From positions 1 to 39,438 of the forward strand of contig CAYPAX010000031.1 of assembly GCA_964408735.1 (NCBI GenBank): a stretch of DNA of 39,438 nt, given 5' to 3'. The notes beneath the pieces are model-generated. The model saw nothing but the letters and a program-made list of their open reading frames with translations, ran no database searches and had not been told where the DNA came from. Source of the DNA: UBA7887 sp964408735. GTDB taxonomy: Bacteria; Pseudomonadota; Alphaproteobacteria; UBA7887. A program made the position numbers and the translations under genes. The first letter of the stretch is position 1, and every line of letters begins with the position of its first letter. This document shows positions 31,675 to 39,438 of the stretch, in pieces.

Positions 31675-33364
31675 CCTGGCTGCCTTCCCGCCCTTCCTGA
31701 TCTTCTTTATCGGCGCCCTGCTGGTGCCCTTCCTGCACGAGCGCTTCCGCCCGGCCTGGTCGCTGTTCGTGCCCCTTGCCGGGCTGATCAACCTGATGAG
31801 CCTGGAGCAGGGCGTCTACTGGCAGGTCGATATCCTAGAATACACGCTCACCTTCGGGCGCGTCGACGGGCTCTCGTTCTTCTTCGCCCTGCTCTTCCAC
31901 ATCGCAACCGTGATCGCCAGCATCTTCGCCCTGCATGTGCGCGATCCCATCCAGCAGGTCACGGCCCTGCTCTATTCCGGCGCCGCGCTCGGTGCGGTGA
32001 TGGCCGGCGACCTGCTGACGCTATTCATCTTCTGGGAGATCATGGCGGTGGCCTCGGTCTTCCTGATCTGGGCCCGGCGCACCCCGCGTGCCGAGAGCGC
32101 GGGCCAGCGCTATCTGATTACCCAGATCCTCTCCGGCGTGATCCTGCTTGCCGGCGCCGTCGTCTATTACGGCGAGACCGGCAGCCTCGCTTTCGAGGCG
32201 CTGTCCCTGGACACCCTCGGCGCCAAGCTGATCCTGCTCGCCTTCGGCATCAAATGCGCCTGGCCCTTCCTGCACAATTGGCTGACCGACGCCTATCCCG
32301 AGGCAACACCGACCGGCACCGTTTTCCTCAGCGCCTTCACCACCAAGGTCGCGGTCTATGCGCTGGCCCGCTCCTTCCCCGGCACCGAGATGCTGATCTG
32401 GGTCGGCACGGCGATGGCGATGTTCCCGATCTTCTTCGCGGTCATCGAGAACGACTTGCGCCGCGTGCTCTCCTACAGCCTGATCAACCAGGTCGGCTTC
32501 ATGGTCGTCGGCATCGGCATCGGCACGGAGCTGGCGCTCAACGGCGCCGTCAGCCATGCCTTCAACGACGTGGTCTTCAAGGGCCTGCTGTTCATGAGCA
32601 TGGGCGCGGTCCTGCACATGACCGGCAAGATCGACGGCACCGACCTCGGCGGTCTCTACAAGACCATGCCGCTGACCACCGTCTTCTGCATCGTTGGCGC
32701 CGCCTCGATATCGGCCTTCCCGCTGTTCTCGGGCTTCGTGTCGAAATCGATGGTCATGGCCGCGGCCGCGCATGAAGGCTACACCATGGTGTTCCTGCTG
32801 CTGCTGTTCGCCTCCGCCGGCGTCTTCCACCATGCCGGCATCAAGATCCCGTTCTTTGCCTTCTTCGCCCACGATTCCGGGCTGCGGCCCGGCGAGCCGC
32901 CGCGCAACATGCTCGTGGCCATGGGCATCGCCGCCTTCATCTGCGTCTTCAACGGCGCCTATCCCTGGCTGCTCTACGACCTGTTGCCCTGGCAGGTGGA
33001 CTACGAGCCCTACACGCTGACCCATGTGATCACGCAGACGCAACTGCTGTTCTTCTCGGCCCTCGCCTTCACGCTGCTGATGATCGCCGGCCTCTATCCG
33101 CCGGAGCTGAAACTGGTGAACCTGGACGCGGACTGGCTGGTGCGCCGCCTCGGCAAGGCGCTGGCGCTGGGTGTCGGCGGCGCCGTGATGACGGCCTGGT
33201 CGAGCCTGATGTCGGCGCTGCGCGGCACATTGGATGGGATCGGCGGCTACTTGTGGCGCACCCACGGGCCGCGCGGCATCCTGTCGCGCGCCTGGCCGAC
33301 CGGCGCGACCGTGATGTGGATCGGCATCCTGCTCGCCGTCTATCTGCTGATCAACTACGTGTAA
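31664..33364 (+). CDS. Third antiporter-like subunit (NuoL/M/MrpD family) with extra C-terminal helix
   Basis: A 566-residue membrane protein, again with all transfer residues: E in LFIFWEIMAVASVF, K in LLAFGIKCAWPFLHNWLTDAY, K in SAFTTKVAVYALAR and K in NDVVFKGLLFMSMG. After the core (about 475 residues) it has an amphipathic stretch with DADWLVRRLGKALALG and a final membrane helix (VMWIGILLAVYLLINYV). The extended C-terminus recalls NuoL, but no long lateral helix is evident. It is the last gene of the operon. Confidence 0.88.
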   Translation: MTHSLAAFPPFLIFFIGALLVPFLHERFRPAWSLFVPLAGLINLMSLEQGVYWQVDILEYTLTFGRVDGLSFFFALLFHIATVIASIFALHVRDPIQQVTALLYSGAALGAVMAGDLLTLFIFWEIMAVASVFLIWARRTPRAESAGQRYLITQILSGVILLAGAVVYYGETGSLAFEALSLDTLGAKLILLAFGIKCAWPFLHNWLTDAYPEATPTGTVFLSAFTTKVAVYALARSFPGTEMLIWVGTAMAMFPIFFAVIENDLRRVLSYSLINQVGFMVVGIGIGTELALNGAVSHAFNDVVFKGLLFMSMGAVLHMTGKIDGTDLGGLYKTMPLTTVFCIVGAASISAFPLFSGFVSKSMVMAAAAHEGYTMVFLLLLFASAGVFHHAGIKIPFFAFFAHDSGLRPGEPPRNMLVAMGIAAFICVFNGAYPWLLYDLLPWQVDYEPYTLTHVITQTQLLFFSALAFTLLMIAGLYPPELKLVNLDADWLVRRLGKALALGVGGAVMTAWSSLMSALRGTLDGIGGYLWRTHGPRGILSRAWPTGATVMWIGILLAVYLLINYV

Positions 33365-33410
33365 TTTCCACGCCTTGAGCCGCCACGCCGAGCAGCGTAC
33401 CTTTGCTGGC

Positions 33411-35144
33411 ATGAGCGAAGACAAACGTAGACTAGCCGCAATTCTGTGCGCCGACGTGGTCGGCTATTCGCGGCTCATGGGGGCCGACGAGGAAGGCACC
33501 GTGGCGACGCTGGAGGCCTCCCGCACCATCTTCCGCACTCACGTCGGCAGCGGCCGGGGGCGTGTCGTGGACACTGCCGGCGACAGCGTTCTGGCGATAT
33601 TCGATAGCCCTGTGGAAGCGGTGCGGTGCGCCATAGCCGTGCAGGCCGACATCGAGCGCGACAATACCGAGCGCGACGATGAAGCGCGCATGCTTTTCCG
33701 CATCGGCATCAATCTTGGCGACGTGATCGAGAAGGCCGATGGCACCATCTACGGCAATGGCGTCAACGTTGCTGCCCGCCTGCAGGGCCTGGCACTGCCT
33801 GGCGGCATCATGATCTCCGAGCCCACGCACGACACCGTCGCAACCCAGATTGCGGAGACCTTCGCGTTTGTCGGCGAAAAGACGGTCAAGAATATCGCCG
33901 AGCCCGTGCGAAGCTATGCCTTGGGCGGGATCGCGAGCACAGACGACCACCCCCGCTCGACCACCGACAAGCCGTCGATCGCCATCCTCCCCTTCAACAA
34001 CCTGTCTCGCGACGAAGAACAGGTCTATTTCGCCGACGGCATGACGGAAGACATCATTACCGAGCTCTCACGCTTTGCCGAGCTTGCCGTGATCGCCCGC
34101 AACTCGGCCTTCACTTACAAAGGCCAGACAGTGAAAGCACAGCTGGTCGCAGAAGACCTCGGCGCCCGCTATGTCGTCGAGGGCAGCGTGCGCAAGGCGG
34201 GAAATCGGGTCCGCGTCAGTGCGCAGCTTATCGATGCCGAAAGTGACGCTCAGATTTGGGCGGACAAATACGACCGCGACTTGGACGATATCTTCGCGCT
34301 CCAGGACGAGCTGACCCAGGCCATCGTCGCTACCCTGCCCGGGCGTATCGGCGATGCCGAGCTGAACCGAGTGAAACGCAAGCCGCCGGGTGATATGGCA
34401 GCGCTCGACTACCTCCATGCTGGACGCCTGCACCATCACGGCCTGACCAAAGACGACAACGACACCGCCGTACGCATGCTCGACAAGGCCATCGACCTCG
34501 ACCCCGATTTCGCCCAGGCCTATGCCTGGAAGGCCTGCGTACTCGGCCAAAGAGCCTCCTTCGGCTTCAGCGATACGGATGGCGACGCCGTCCTCGAGCA
34601 GGCGTTCGCTGCTTTGAACCAGGCCCTGTCTCTGGATGCAAACGATGTCGAATGCCATCGCCTGCTGTGCGAAGTGCATATTTACGAAGGGGATCTGGAC
34701 AAGGCGGCCGTCCATAACGAGAGGGCACTGAGCCTCAATCCCAACGATCCGCGCCTCGTGGCGCAGAAAGGCGAATTGCTGACCTGGCAGGGGCACCCGG
34801 CAGATGGCGCAGCCTGGATCGAACAAGCCATCCAGCTCGACCCTTACGGGGCGCCTCGCCGCATGCACTTGCTGGGCCGGGCCAGGTACGGCCAGGGCCG
34901 CTATGAAGAGGCCGCCGAGGCCTATCGCAAGATTGCCGTGCCCCGCCAGGGACAACGCGCCGAGCTTGCCGCTAGCCTGGCGCGGCTGGAACAGATGGAC
35001 GAGGCCAAGCGTGTGGCAGCCGACGTGCTGGAAGATGTGCCCGATTTCACGATCTCAGGCTATCTCGCCAGCCTGTCATTCGGCGATAGCACAAGCCGCG
35101 ATCACCTGGGCGACGGCATGCGCACGGCCGGCTTGCCGGATTAG
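33411..35144 (+). CDS. Soluble class III adenylate/guanylate cyclase with TolB-like and TPR regions
   Basis: A 577-residue paralogue of the protein at 7446-9344. The cyclase domain (residues 5-170) has D15 (CADVVGYS), D58 (DTAGDSVL), N119 and R123 (GVNVAARL). It is followed directly by the TolB/FlgO-like part (IAILPFNNLSRDEEQVYFADG ... YVVEGSVRKAG) and TPR-like helices from about 335. No membrane helix separates the domains, so the whole protein should be cytoplasmic. ATG 33411 is chosen because the domain starts right there; the longer frame opens with a TTG at 33375 and neither has a strong ribosome-binding site. It probably makes cAMP. Confidence 0.85.
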   Translation: MSEDKRRLAAILCADVVGYSRLMGADEEGTVATLEASRTIFRTHVGSGRGRVVDTAGDSVLAIFDSPVEAVRCAIAVQADIERDNTERDDEARMLFRIGINLGDVIEKADGTIYGNGVNVAARLQGLALPGGIMISEPTHDTVATQIAETFAFVGEKTVKNIAEPVRSYALGGIASTDDHPRSTTDKPSIAILPFNNLSRDEEQVYFADGMTEDIITELSRFAELAVIARNSAFTYKGQTVKAQLVAEDLGARYVVEGSVRKAGNRVRVSAQLIDAESDAQIWADKYDRDLDDIFALQDELTQAIVATLPGRIGDAELNRVKRKPPGDMAALDYLHAGRLHHHGLTKDDNDTAVRMLDKAIDLDPDFAQAYAWKACVLGQRASFGFSDTDGDAVLEQAFAALNQALSLDANDVECHRLLCEVHIYEGDLDKAAVHNERALSLNPNDPRLVAQKGELLTWQGHPADGAAWIEQAIQLDPYGAPRRMHLLGRARYGQGRYEEAAEAYRKIAVPRQGQRAELAASLARLEQMDEAKRVAADVLEDVPDFTISGYLASLSFGDSTSRDHLGDGMRTAGLPD

Positions 35145-35150
35145 GGAAAT

Positions 35151-35480
35151 TCAGTTGGCGCTGCCCGGGCGGACGATATAGCGGCCGTCGCGCAGGCCAT
35201 CGAACATGGCGCTGGCCTCGGGATGGCCGACAGGCTCGCCGGTCTCGTCAGGCAGCAAGTTCTGTTCCGAGACATAGGCGATGTAGGTGGTCTCCTCGTT
35301 CTCGGCCAGCAGGTGGTAATAGGGCTGGTCCTTGCGCGGGCGAACGTCGCGCGGAATCGCCTGGTACCACTCTTCCGTATTGGCGAATTCCGGGTCGACG
35401 TCGAATATCACCCCGCGAAAGGGATAGATCCGATGCTTGACGATATCGCCGATCTGAAACCTTGCCTGTCTGACTTCCAT
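35151..35480 (-). CDS. hspQ: Heat-shock protein HspQ (YccV family)
   Basis: A 109-residue protein with the HspQ/hemimethylated-DNA-binding fold: FQIGDIVKHRIYPFRGVIFDVDPEF at residues 8-32, DQPYYHLLAENEETTYIAYVSEQNL in the middle, and a family C-terminus. In enterobacteria HspQ is a small heat-shock protein that modulates Lon-dependent proteolysis and was also reported to affect DnaA. It converges on the cyclase gene with a 6-bp gap and is 72 bp downstream of the Panacea gene on the same strand. Confidence 0.93.
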   Translation of the reverse strand: MEVRQARFQIGDIVKHRIYPFRGVIFDVDPEFANTEEWYQAIPRDVRPRKDQPYYHLLAENEETTYIAYVSEQNLLPDETGEPVGHPEASAMFDGLRDGRYIVRPGSAN

Positions 35481-35552
35481 ATCCGCCTAAGCCTCTGAGC
35501 ATCTCCGCGCCCCAGCCAAGGGTAAGGCATACGGCGGCCTTACGCCACCCTG

Positions 35553-36149
35553 TCAGACTTCTCCTTTAGGCGGTTTCTGGCCCGGGACCCAGCGGCTGAC
35601 GGGCTTGCCGCGATGGTAGCGCGGGACCTTGGAACGCCCGCGCCTGCTCGACGCCCCCAGGCCGGCAACCGCTGCCGTTTGCGCGGCAGTCACTTGCTTC
35701 TTGCCGTGGGACTCTGCCATCGCCTGCTCGCTGATGACAGCTCCTATTCCGACCTTCATCGCCGCCTTGACCGGCCGCGACTCCATCACCATCGCGTTCA
35801 GGCGCTCCTGTGGCAGGGCTGCGAAAGCCATCCAGATACCTTCGAGAAACTCCACCACGGGCTGGCGCAGGCTCTCGACCTCGATAATGGCAGCGCCGAG
35901 ATCATGCACACGAATCAGGTTGGGCTCTATCGGGCCCCTCCTGGTGGCGATGAAAACCGACGGCATCAGGCGCTGGCCGCCTGTCGCGGCGGCAAAATGC
36001 GCCTGCGCCAGATACAGCAGCCGCTGCAATCTCGGCGAGGGCATCGGCTGGCCGTCGTGGCGGGCCCTGTTGAGCAACCACGTAGCAACATCGAAACTGG
36101 AGGCGGCAGCGGCTCGCACGGTGTCACGGAAGTTGGTTTCGGGGCGCAA
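35553..36149 (-). CDS. Panacea-domain (SocA/GepA-like) protein
   Basis: A 198-residue protein. Residues 17-110 match the Panacea/DUF4065 layout: VATWLLNRARHDGQPMPSPR, LQRLLYLAQAHFAAATGG, then the typical RRGPIEPNLIRVHDLG. In Caulobacter the related SocA is an antitoxin that delivers its toxin SocB to ClpXP; many Panacea proteins neutralise varied toxins. No toxin gene is adjacent, so this is an orphan. The C-terminal 50 residues are basic and low in complexity (ASSRRGRSKVPRYHRGK), perhaps for nucleic-acid contact. The start is uncertain: TTG 36149 right after a stop codon, with GTG 36119 as the alternative. Confidence 0.72.
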   Translation of the reverse strand: MRPETNFRDTVRAAAASSFDVATWLLNRARHDGQPMPSPRLQRLLYLAQAHFAAATGGQRLMPSVFIATRRGPIEPNLIRVHDLGAAIIEVESLRQPVVEFLEGIWMAFAALPQERLNAMVMESRPVKAAMKVGIGAVISEQAMAESHGKKQVTAAQTAAVAGLGASSRRGRSKVPRYHRGKPVSRWVPGQKPPKGEV

Positions 36150-36240
36150 ACCTTAGCGCGCAGGCCCCGTGATGACGAGCGCATTGTCGCGGGCGCACCT
36201 CGTCCGCTATACCTGCCTGCTACACAACTGGGGAAGACGG

Positions 36241-37452
36241 ATGGATTTCGCGCTCGACTCGGAAATTGTATTGCCTGACGACGGGCTCAACGGCGCGCTG
36301 GTCGGCCGCTGCTGGGCGCCAAACGCGGGACCTGACGGGGGCCCGAGCGTGGTGGTGCTCGCAGAGACCGGCGTCTACGACATTTCCGCCGCCTTTCCCA
36401 CCTCGTCGGACGTGATGAACGCTGCCAACCCGCCGTTCGCCATAGCCAATTCGGGCAGTGCGGAGCGCATCGGCAGCGTCGAGGAGATCCTCGGCAATTC
36501 GGTCCCGAGCCTGCGCGATCCGTCGAAGCCGTGGTTCCTCAGCCCGATCGACTTGCAGGCCATCAAGGCCGCCGGCGTGACCTTCCTCGACAGCCTCATG
36601 GAACGGGTGATCGAGGAACTGGCCGAAGGCGATCCCGACCGCGCGGAAGAAGTACGCAATTCGATCGCAAGCGAGATCGGCGCTAGCCTTGCCGGCATCC
36701 GCCCGGGCTCGGAAGACGCCATGAAGCTCAAGGAATCCCTGCAGAAGCGCGACCTTTGGTCGCCCTATCTGGAAGTCGGAATAGGCCCCGATGCGGAGAT
36801 CTTCACCAAAGCCCAGCCGATGTCTTCCGTGGGCCTGGGCGCCGATATCGGCATCCCGGAATTCTCGACCTGGAACAATCCCGAGCCCGAGGCGGTGCTG
36901 GTGGTCAACGCGCGCGGCGAGATCGTCGGCGCCACCCTCGGCAACGACGTCAATCTGCGCGATGTCGAAGGCCGCAGCGCCCTGCTGCTGGGTCGAGCCA
37001 AGGACAACAACGCATCCTGCGCCATCGGCCCCTTCATCCGCCTATTTGACCGCACCTTCGGCCTCGACGACCTCAAGGGCATCGATATCAGCCTGGCGGT
37101 GGAGGGCGACGATCAGTTCTCCCTGCAGGGTACCTCGTCGATGGGGCAGATAAGCCGCGACCCGGCCGACCTGGCGGCCCAGACCATCAACGAGACCCAC
37201 CAGTATCCCGACGGCTTCGTGCTGATGACCGGCACCATGTTCGCGCCCACCCAGGACCGCGGCGAGGAAGGCCGCGGCTTCACACACCAGATCGGCGACC
37301 TGGTGATGGTCGCGACGCCGCCCCTCGGCGGCCTGTTCAACCGCGTCGCCCACTGCCACGAGGCAGCGCCGTGGGAGTTCGGCATCGGCGCCCTGATGCG
37401 AAATCTGGCCGGCCGCGGCCTGTTACAGTCGCGCCCGCAATCCGGGGAGTAG
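36241..37452 (+). CDS. Fumarylacetoacetate hydrolase (FAH) superfamily enzyme, long form
   Basis: A 403-residue protein. The C-terminal half has FAH-fold signatures: PEPEAVLVVNARGEIVGATL, GNDVNLRDVEGR, LLLGRAKDNNASCAIGPF and ETHQYPDGFVLMTGTMFAP. Acidic residues in the first and the PEPEAV segment should bind Mg2+. The long N-terminal part resembles FAH-type sugar-acid enzymes of about 390 residues, such as 2-keto-3-deoxy-L-arabonate/xylonate dehydratases, so dehydration or hydrolysis of a keto-deoxy acid is plausible. GGGGAAG at 36230-36236 sets ATG 36241; the frame is open back to 36169. It is followed after 4 bp by a VOC gene. Confidence 0.83.
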   Translation: MDFALDSEIVLPDDGLNGALVGRCWAPNAGPDGGPSVVVLAETGVYDISAAFPTSSDVMNAANPPFAIANSGSAERIGSVEEILGNSVPSLRDPSKPWFLSPIDLQAIKAAGVTFLDSLMERVIEELAEGDPDRAEEVRNSIASEIGASLAGIRPGSEDAMKLKESLQKRDLWSPYLEVGIGPDAEIFTKAQPMSSVGLGADIGIPEFSTWNNPEPEAVLVVNARGEIVGATLGNDVNLRDVEGRSALLLGRAKDNNASCAIGPFIRLFDRTFGLDDLKGIDISLAVEGDDQFSLQGTSSMGQISRDPADLAAQTINETHQYPDGFVLMTGTMFAPTQDRGEEGRGFTHQIGDLVMVATPPLGGLFNRVAHCHEAAPWEFGIGALMRNLAGRGLLQSRPQSGE

Positions 37453-37456
37453 AGCC

Positions 37457-37852
37457 ATGCCCGCCACAGCCCTCGACCACGTCACCGTCGTCACCAAGGA
37501 TCTTGACGCCTCGCGTGCTTTCTATATCGGCCTGCTGGGCTTGGAGGAGGTCGCCTGGCGGCCCGATTTCGGCTTCGACGGCGCCTGGCTGAAGATCGGG
37601 CCGAATGCCGTGGTCCATCTGATGGCGGTCGAGCGCGACCTTGGCGACGGCAACACCCAGCCCTTCGACCATTTCGCGCTGAAGGCCGAGAACGTCAACG
37701 AAATGCGCCGCATACTCGACGATGCGGGCCTGAGTTATCGCGAGGCCGACCCGGCCCCGCACATCCACCAGATCTTCGTCGACGACCCGGACGGCGTCAT
37801 GGTCGAGCTCAACTTCAACACCGACCAGGAGCGCGCCGAAGGCTGGCTCTAA
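37457..37852 (+). CDS. Small VOC-family (glyoxalase-fold) protein
   Basis: A 131-residue single VOC domain: ALDHVTVVTKDLDASRAFY with possible ligand H8, PFDHFALKAENVNEMRRIL in the middle, and IFVDDPDGVMVELNF with a possible glutamate ligand near the end. It sits 4 bp after the FAH gene and is surely its operon partner, perhaps an isomerase or lactone/lyase-type step in the same acid catabolism. Its stop codon touches that of the convergent gene with no bases between. Confidence 0.83.
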   Translation: MPATALDHVTVVTKDLDASRAFYIGLLGLEEVAWRPDFGFDGAWLKIGPNAVVHLMAVERDLGDGNTQPFDHFALKAENVNEMRRILDDAGLSYREADPAPHIHQIFVDDPDGVMVELNFNTDQERAEGWL

Positions 37853-39438
37853 TCAGCCCGACTTTGGTGCAGGCAACAGCGCACCGCAACCTGGCATCAA
37901 AGGCCTTTGGGGAAAACTCTGACCGATGGAGAACGGAGCCATCGGAATGGCGCCACAGGCTGGGGCATCGGCATCGTCGTCATAGACGATGACAAGCGTG
38001 CCATCGGCACGAACGGCGATGCCCTCGGGCTTATGGAATGCGGTCACGCCGACCAGCTCGGGCGCGCTGGCTTGCTTACCGTTCCAGCGCCATAGGGCAC
38101 CACCTTTTGGCAGGGCACGCGACCCCAGTAGGCGTATGGAGCACGGGGCCATGACCCGATCGCGCCCTTCCTCGTCGGCGCGCTCGACAGATGTCAGGAG
38201 CCAATATGCCTGCAAAGTCCTGTCATAGGCGATATCCGACAGGCGATGAGGCCCAGGGACCGCGGCGTTCGGGAGCATGGCTGGCACCGATACCACCGGC
38301 TCTAATCCGCCGCCCGGCTCAACGGCACCGTAAATCCGACTCACCGGTTTGTCATCTTCGCAGAATAAAGGCTCGCGCAAAGCGAACAGCCTCATCGATA
38401 TGACTTCACCGGACTGCGCCGTAACCGGGCCTTCGGCAACGCCCTCGAGGTTGACATCGCAACAATCGCGCTCGGGCTCTTGCCACCCGGTTGATAGGTT
38501 TCGCCGGTTTCCGACGTCAAGGTCGGGCAAGACTGCTTGTTCAAGCAGTTTCTCTACGTTGATGTCGGTGGCTGCGACTTCGCCATCAAGGACTGTTGAT
38601 CCCGATACGTCGCGACTTCCTGTCAACAAGACCTCAAATGCATGTCTCCTCTCATACTGGGGCTTCTGCTCCTTGGTAGAATGGGAGCCGAGCAATAGAT
38701 ACCTCCCCTCACCGATGGGGCTCAAAGCTTCCAAATCCCATACCTCGTTGGGCAACTCCGCTTCTGTCTTGCTCCTGAGGCCCCGCCGCCGCGCAATCTC
38801 GGCTCGCATTTCTTTGCCAAGGTCCAAGATCGCCACCAACCGACCGGTTTCATCGTGCAAGGTCAGGCGCCGATCCTTGTCGTTGGCCACAAGGAAATGC
38901 CGCGCCTGCTCATTGTCGCCCATTCCAGGAATAACTGCCCACGCGACGCCCGACGCATCGAAACGGCGCACATCCGGCAGGCCGACAAGCAGCTTCCCTT
39001 CGCTTTCGCAAACCTCTGTATGCAAGGGGACGGTGCGCGGCAGGCTTACACCAAGCGCCGTGCCCCTTTGGCTGAGCTGGAGTTCGGTCAGGTAATACCC
39101 GAAAACGCGCTGGTCATAGGACTTTTCATCCAACGACCAGGCGTAACTGGCGATCACCGTCATCAAACCCATTCCCACCAGCAAGAAAATGGCCCTGCCT
39201 ACCCTCAAGAATGGCCAGGAGTCGACCCAAATCCAATTCGGCGAATCGACTCGAGCCGTCCCCGGCCGACAGAGCCTGGAAAGAAATCTACAAGCAGCAT
39301 TACCTCCCGCAGACCCGTTCGCATTAGATCCCGCGTGCGACCCTCGGATCCTCCTGACATCGACAATCGCGTAGATTACCGCCATAAGTGAAAACACTAT
39401 GACGATTATGGACAACAAAACCGACCCAACGAAGCCCA
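37853..39438 (-). CDS. Membrane-anchored protein with propeller-like repeats (5' end outside the window)
   Basis: At least 521 residues, and the frame stays open to the right-hand edge, so the true start may be outside. A TTG at 39418 is the first possible start. Two membrane helices are near the N-terminus (LSIIVIVFSLMAVIYAIV and IFLLVGMGLMTVIASYAW). The large remainder has spaced motifs like those of the phytase-like esterase/DUF3616 propeller proteins: DLEALSPIGEGRYLLLGSHS, NLEGVAEGP, LSDIAYDRTLQAYWLLTS and KPEGIAVRADGTLVIVYDDD. Cysteines (CESEG, CCDVN, CEDD) suggest an oxidising compartment, that is, a periplasmic domain. The specific function is unknown. Confidence 0.7.
   Translation of the reverse strand, partial: GFVGSVLLSIIVIVFSLMAVIYAIVDVRRIRGSHAGSNANGSAGGNAACRFLSRLCRPGTARVDSPNWIWVDSWPFLRVGRAIFLLVGMGLMTVIASYAWSLDEKSYDQRVFGYYLTELQLSQRGTALGVSLPRTVPLHTEVCESEGKLLVGLPDVRRFDASGVAWAVIPGMGDNEQARHFLVANDKDRRLTLHDETGRLVAILDLGKEMRAEIARRRGLRSKTEAELPNEVWDLEALSPIGEGRYLLLGSHSTKEQKPQYERRHAFEVLLTGSRDVSGSTVLDGEVAATDINVEKLLEQAVLPDLDVGNRRNLSTGWQEPERDCCDVNLEGVAEGPVTAQSGEVISMRLFALREPLFCEDDKPVSRIYGAVEPGGGLEPVVSVPAMLPNAAVPGPHRLSDIAYDRTLQAYWLLTSVERADEEGRDRVMAPCSIRLLGSRALPKGGALWRWNGKQASAPELVGVTAFHKPEGIAVRADGTLVIVYDDDADAPACGAIPMAPFSIGQSFPQRPLMPGCGALLPAPKSG

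Noticed and set aside
28391..33424. Three long reverse frames (537, 587 and 467 codons) opposite the antiporter genes
   Set aside because: Their composition is His/Asp/Gln/Arg-rich, and they mirror membrane proteins on the other strand; no domain is recognisable.
35553..36149. Toxin-antitoxin system with the Panacea protein
   Set aside because: Neighbours are HspQ and an FAH enzyme; no small toxin-like gene is adjacent.

Overview
The window looks like chromosomal DNA of a GC-rich alphaproteobacterium, probably in or near the Rhodospirillales. The signs are a CtrA-type cell-cycle regulator divergent from fliI-fliJ, an NDUFS4-like complex I accessory protein, class III cyclases fused to TolB-like and TPR regions, an egtB/egtC/egtD set, and HspQ beside a Panacea-domain protein. 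Genes are dense, with many 1-4 bp start/stop overlaps. No stretch over 300 bases lacks a gene.

Layout. (1) 1-1048: the end of an IS21-type element that has cut off the 3' part of a multi-PAS sensor gene. (2) 1315-7382: a compact forward operon encoding a cytoplasmic molybdopterin oxidoreductase, a double-length CaiB/BaiF CoA-transferase, a catechol 2,3-dioxygenase-type extradiol dioxygenase and a small VOC protein. This is probably an aromatic catabolic module with unknown substrate. (3) 7446-9344: adenylate cyclase/TolB/TPR protein. (4) 9356-12004: CtrA-like regulator, whose extreme N-terminus is frameshifted, divergent from fliI-fliJ. (5) 12016-16361: an unrecognised protein, a TPR lipoprotein-like or secreted protein, an SDR, an adenosine/adenine deaminase, ArfB and a Sel1-repeat protein. 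(6) 16377-19671: a decayed integration region with two damaged tyrosine-recombinase genes around a 5'-truncated PAS histidine kinase, ending at a terminator and tRNA-Arg(TCT). (7) 19595-20069: tRNA-Pro, NDUFS4-like gene and tRNA-Arg packed head to tail on the minus strand. (8) 20163-25987: a tail-anchored unknown protein, then a thiamine-precursor ABC transporter (thiZ, thiX ... thiY) whose genes are split by the ergothioneine genes egtB, egtC and egtD. (9) 26024-33364: a ten-gene Mrp/Mbh-type cation/proton antiporter operon with three NuoL/M/N-like subunits and no full-length MrpA. (10) 33411-39438: a second cyclase/TolB/TPR protein (soluble), HspQ, a Panacea protein, a fumarylacetoacetase-fold enzyme with a VOC partner, and a membrane-anchored propeller-like protein running off the window edge.

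The most notable points are the CtrA frameshift, the fused CoA-transferase with one apparently dead half, the two complementary wrecks of a tyrosine recombinase, the tRNA-punctuated NDUFS4 gene, the interleaved thi/egt locus and the Mbh-ordered Mrp operon with three ion-channel subunits. I did not find a clearly undescribed defence or mobile system. All assignments come from reading the sequence and from memory of the families, with no database search.
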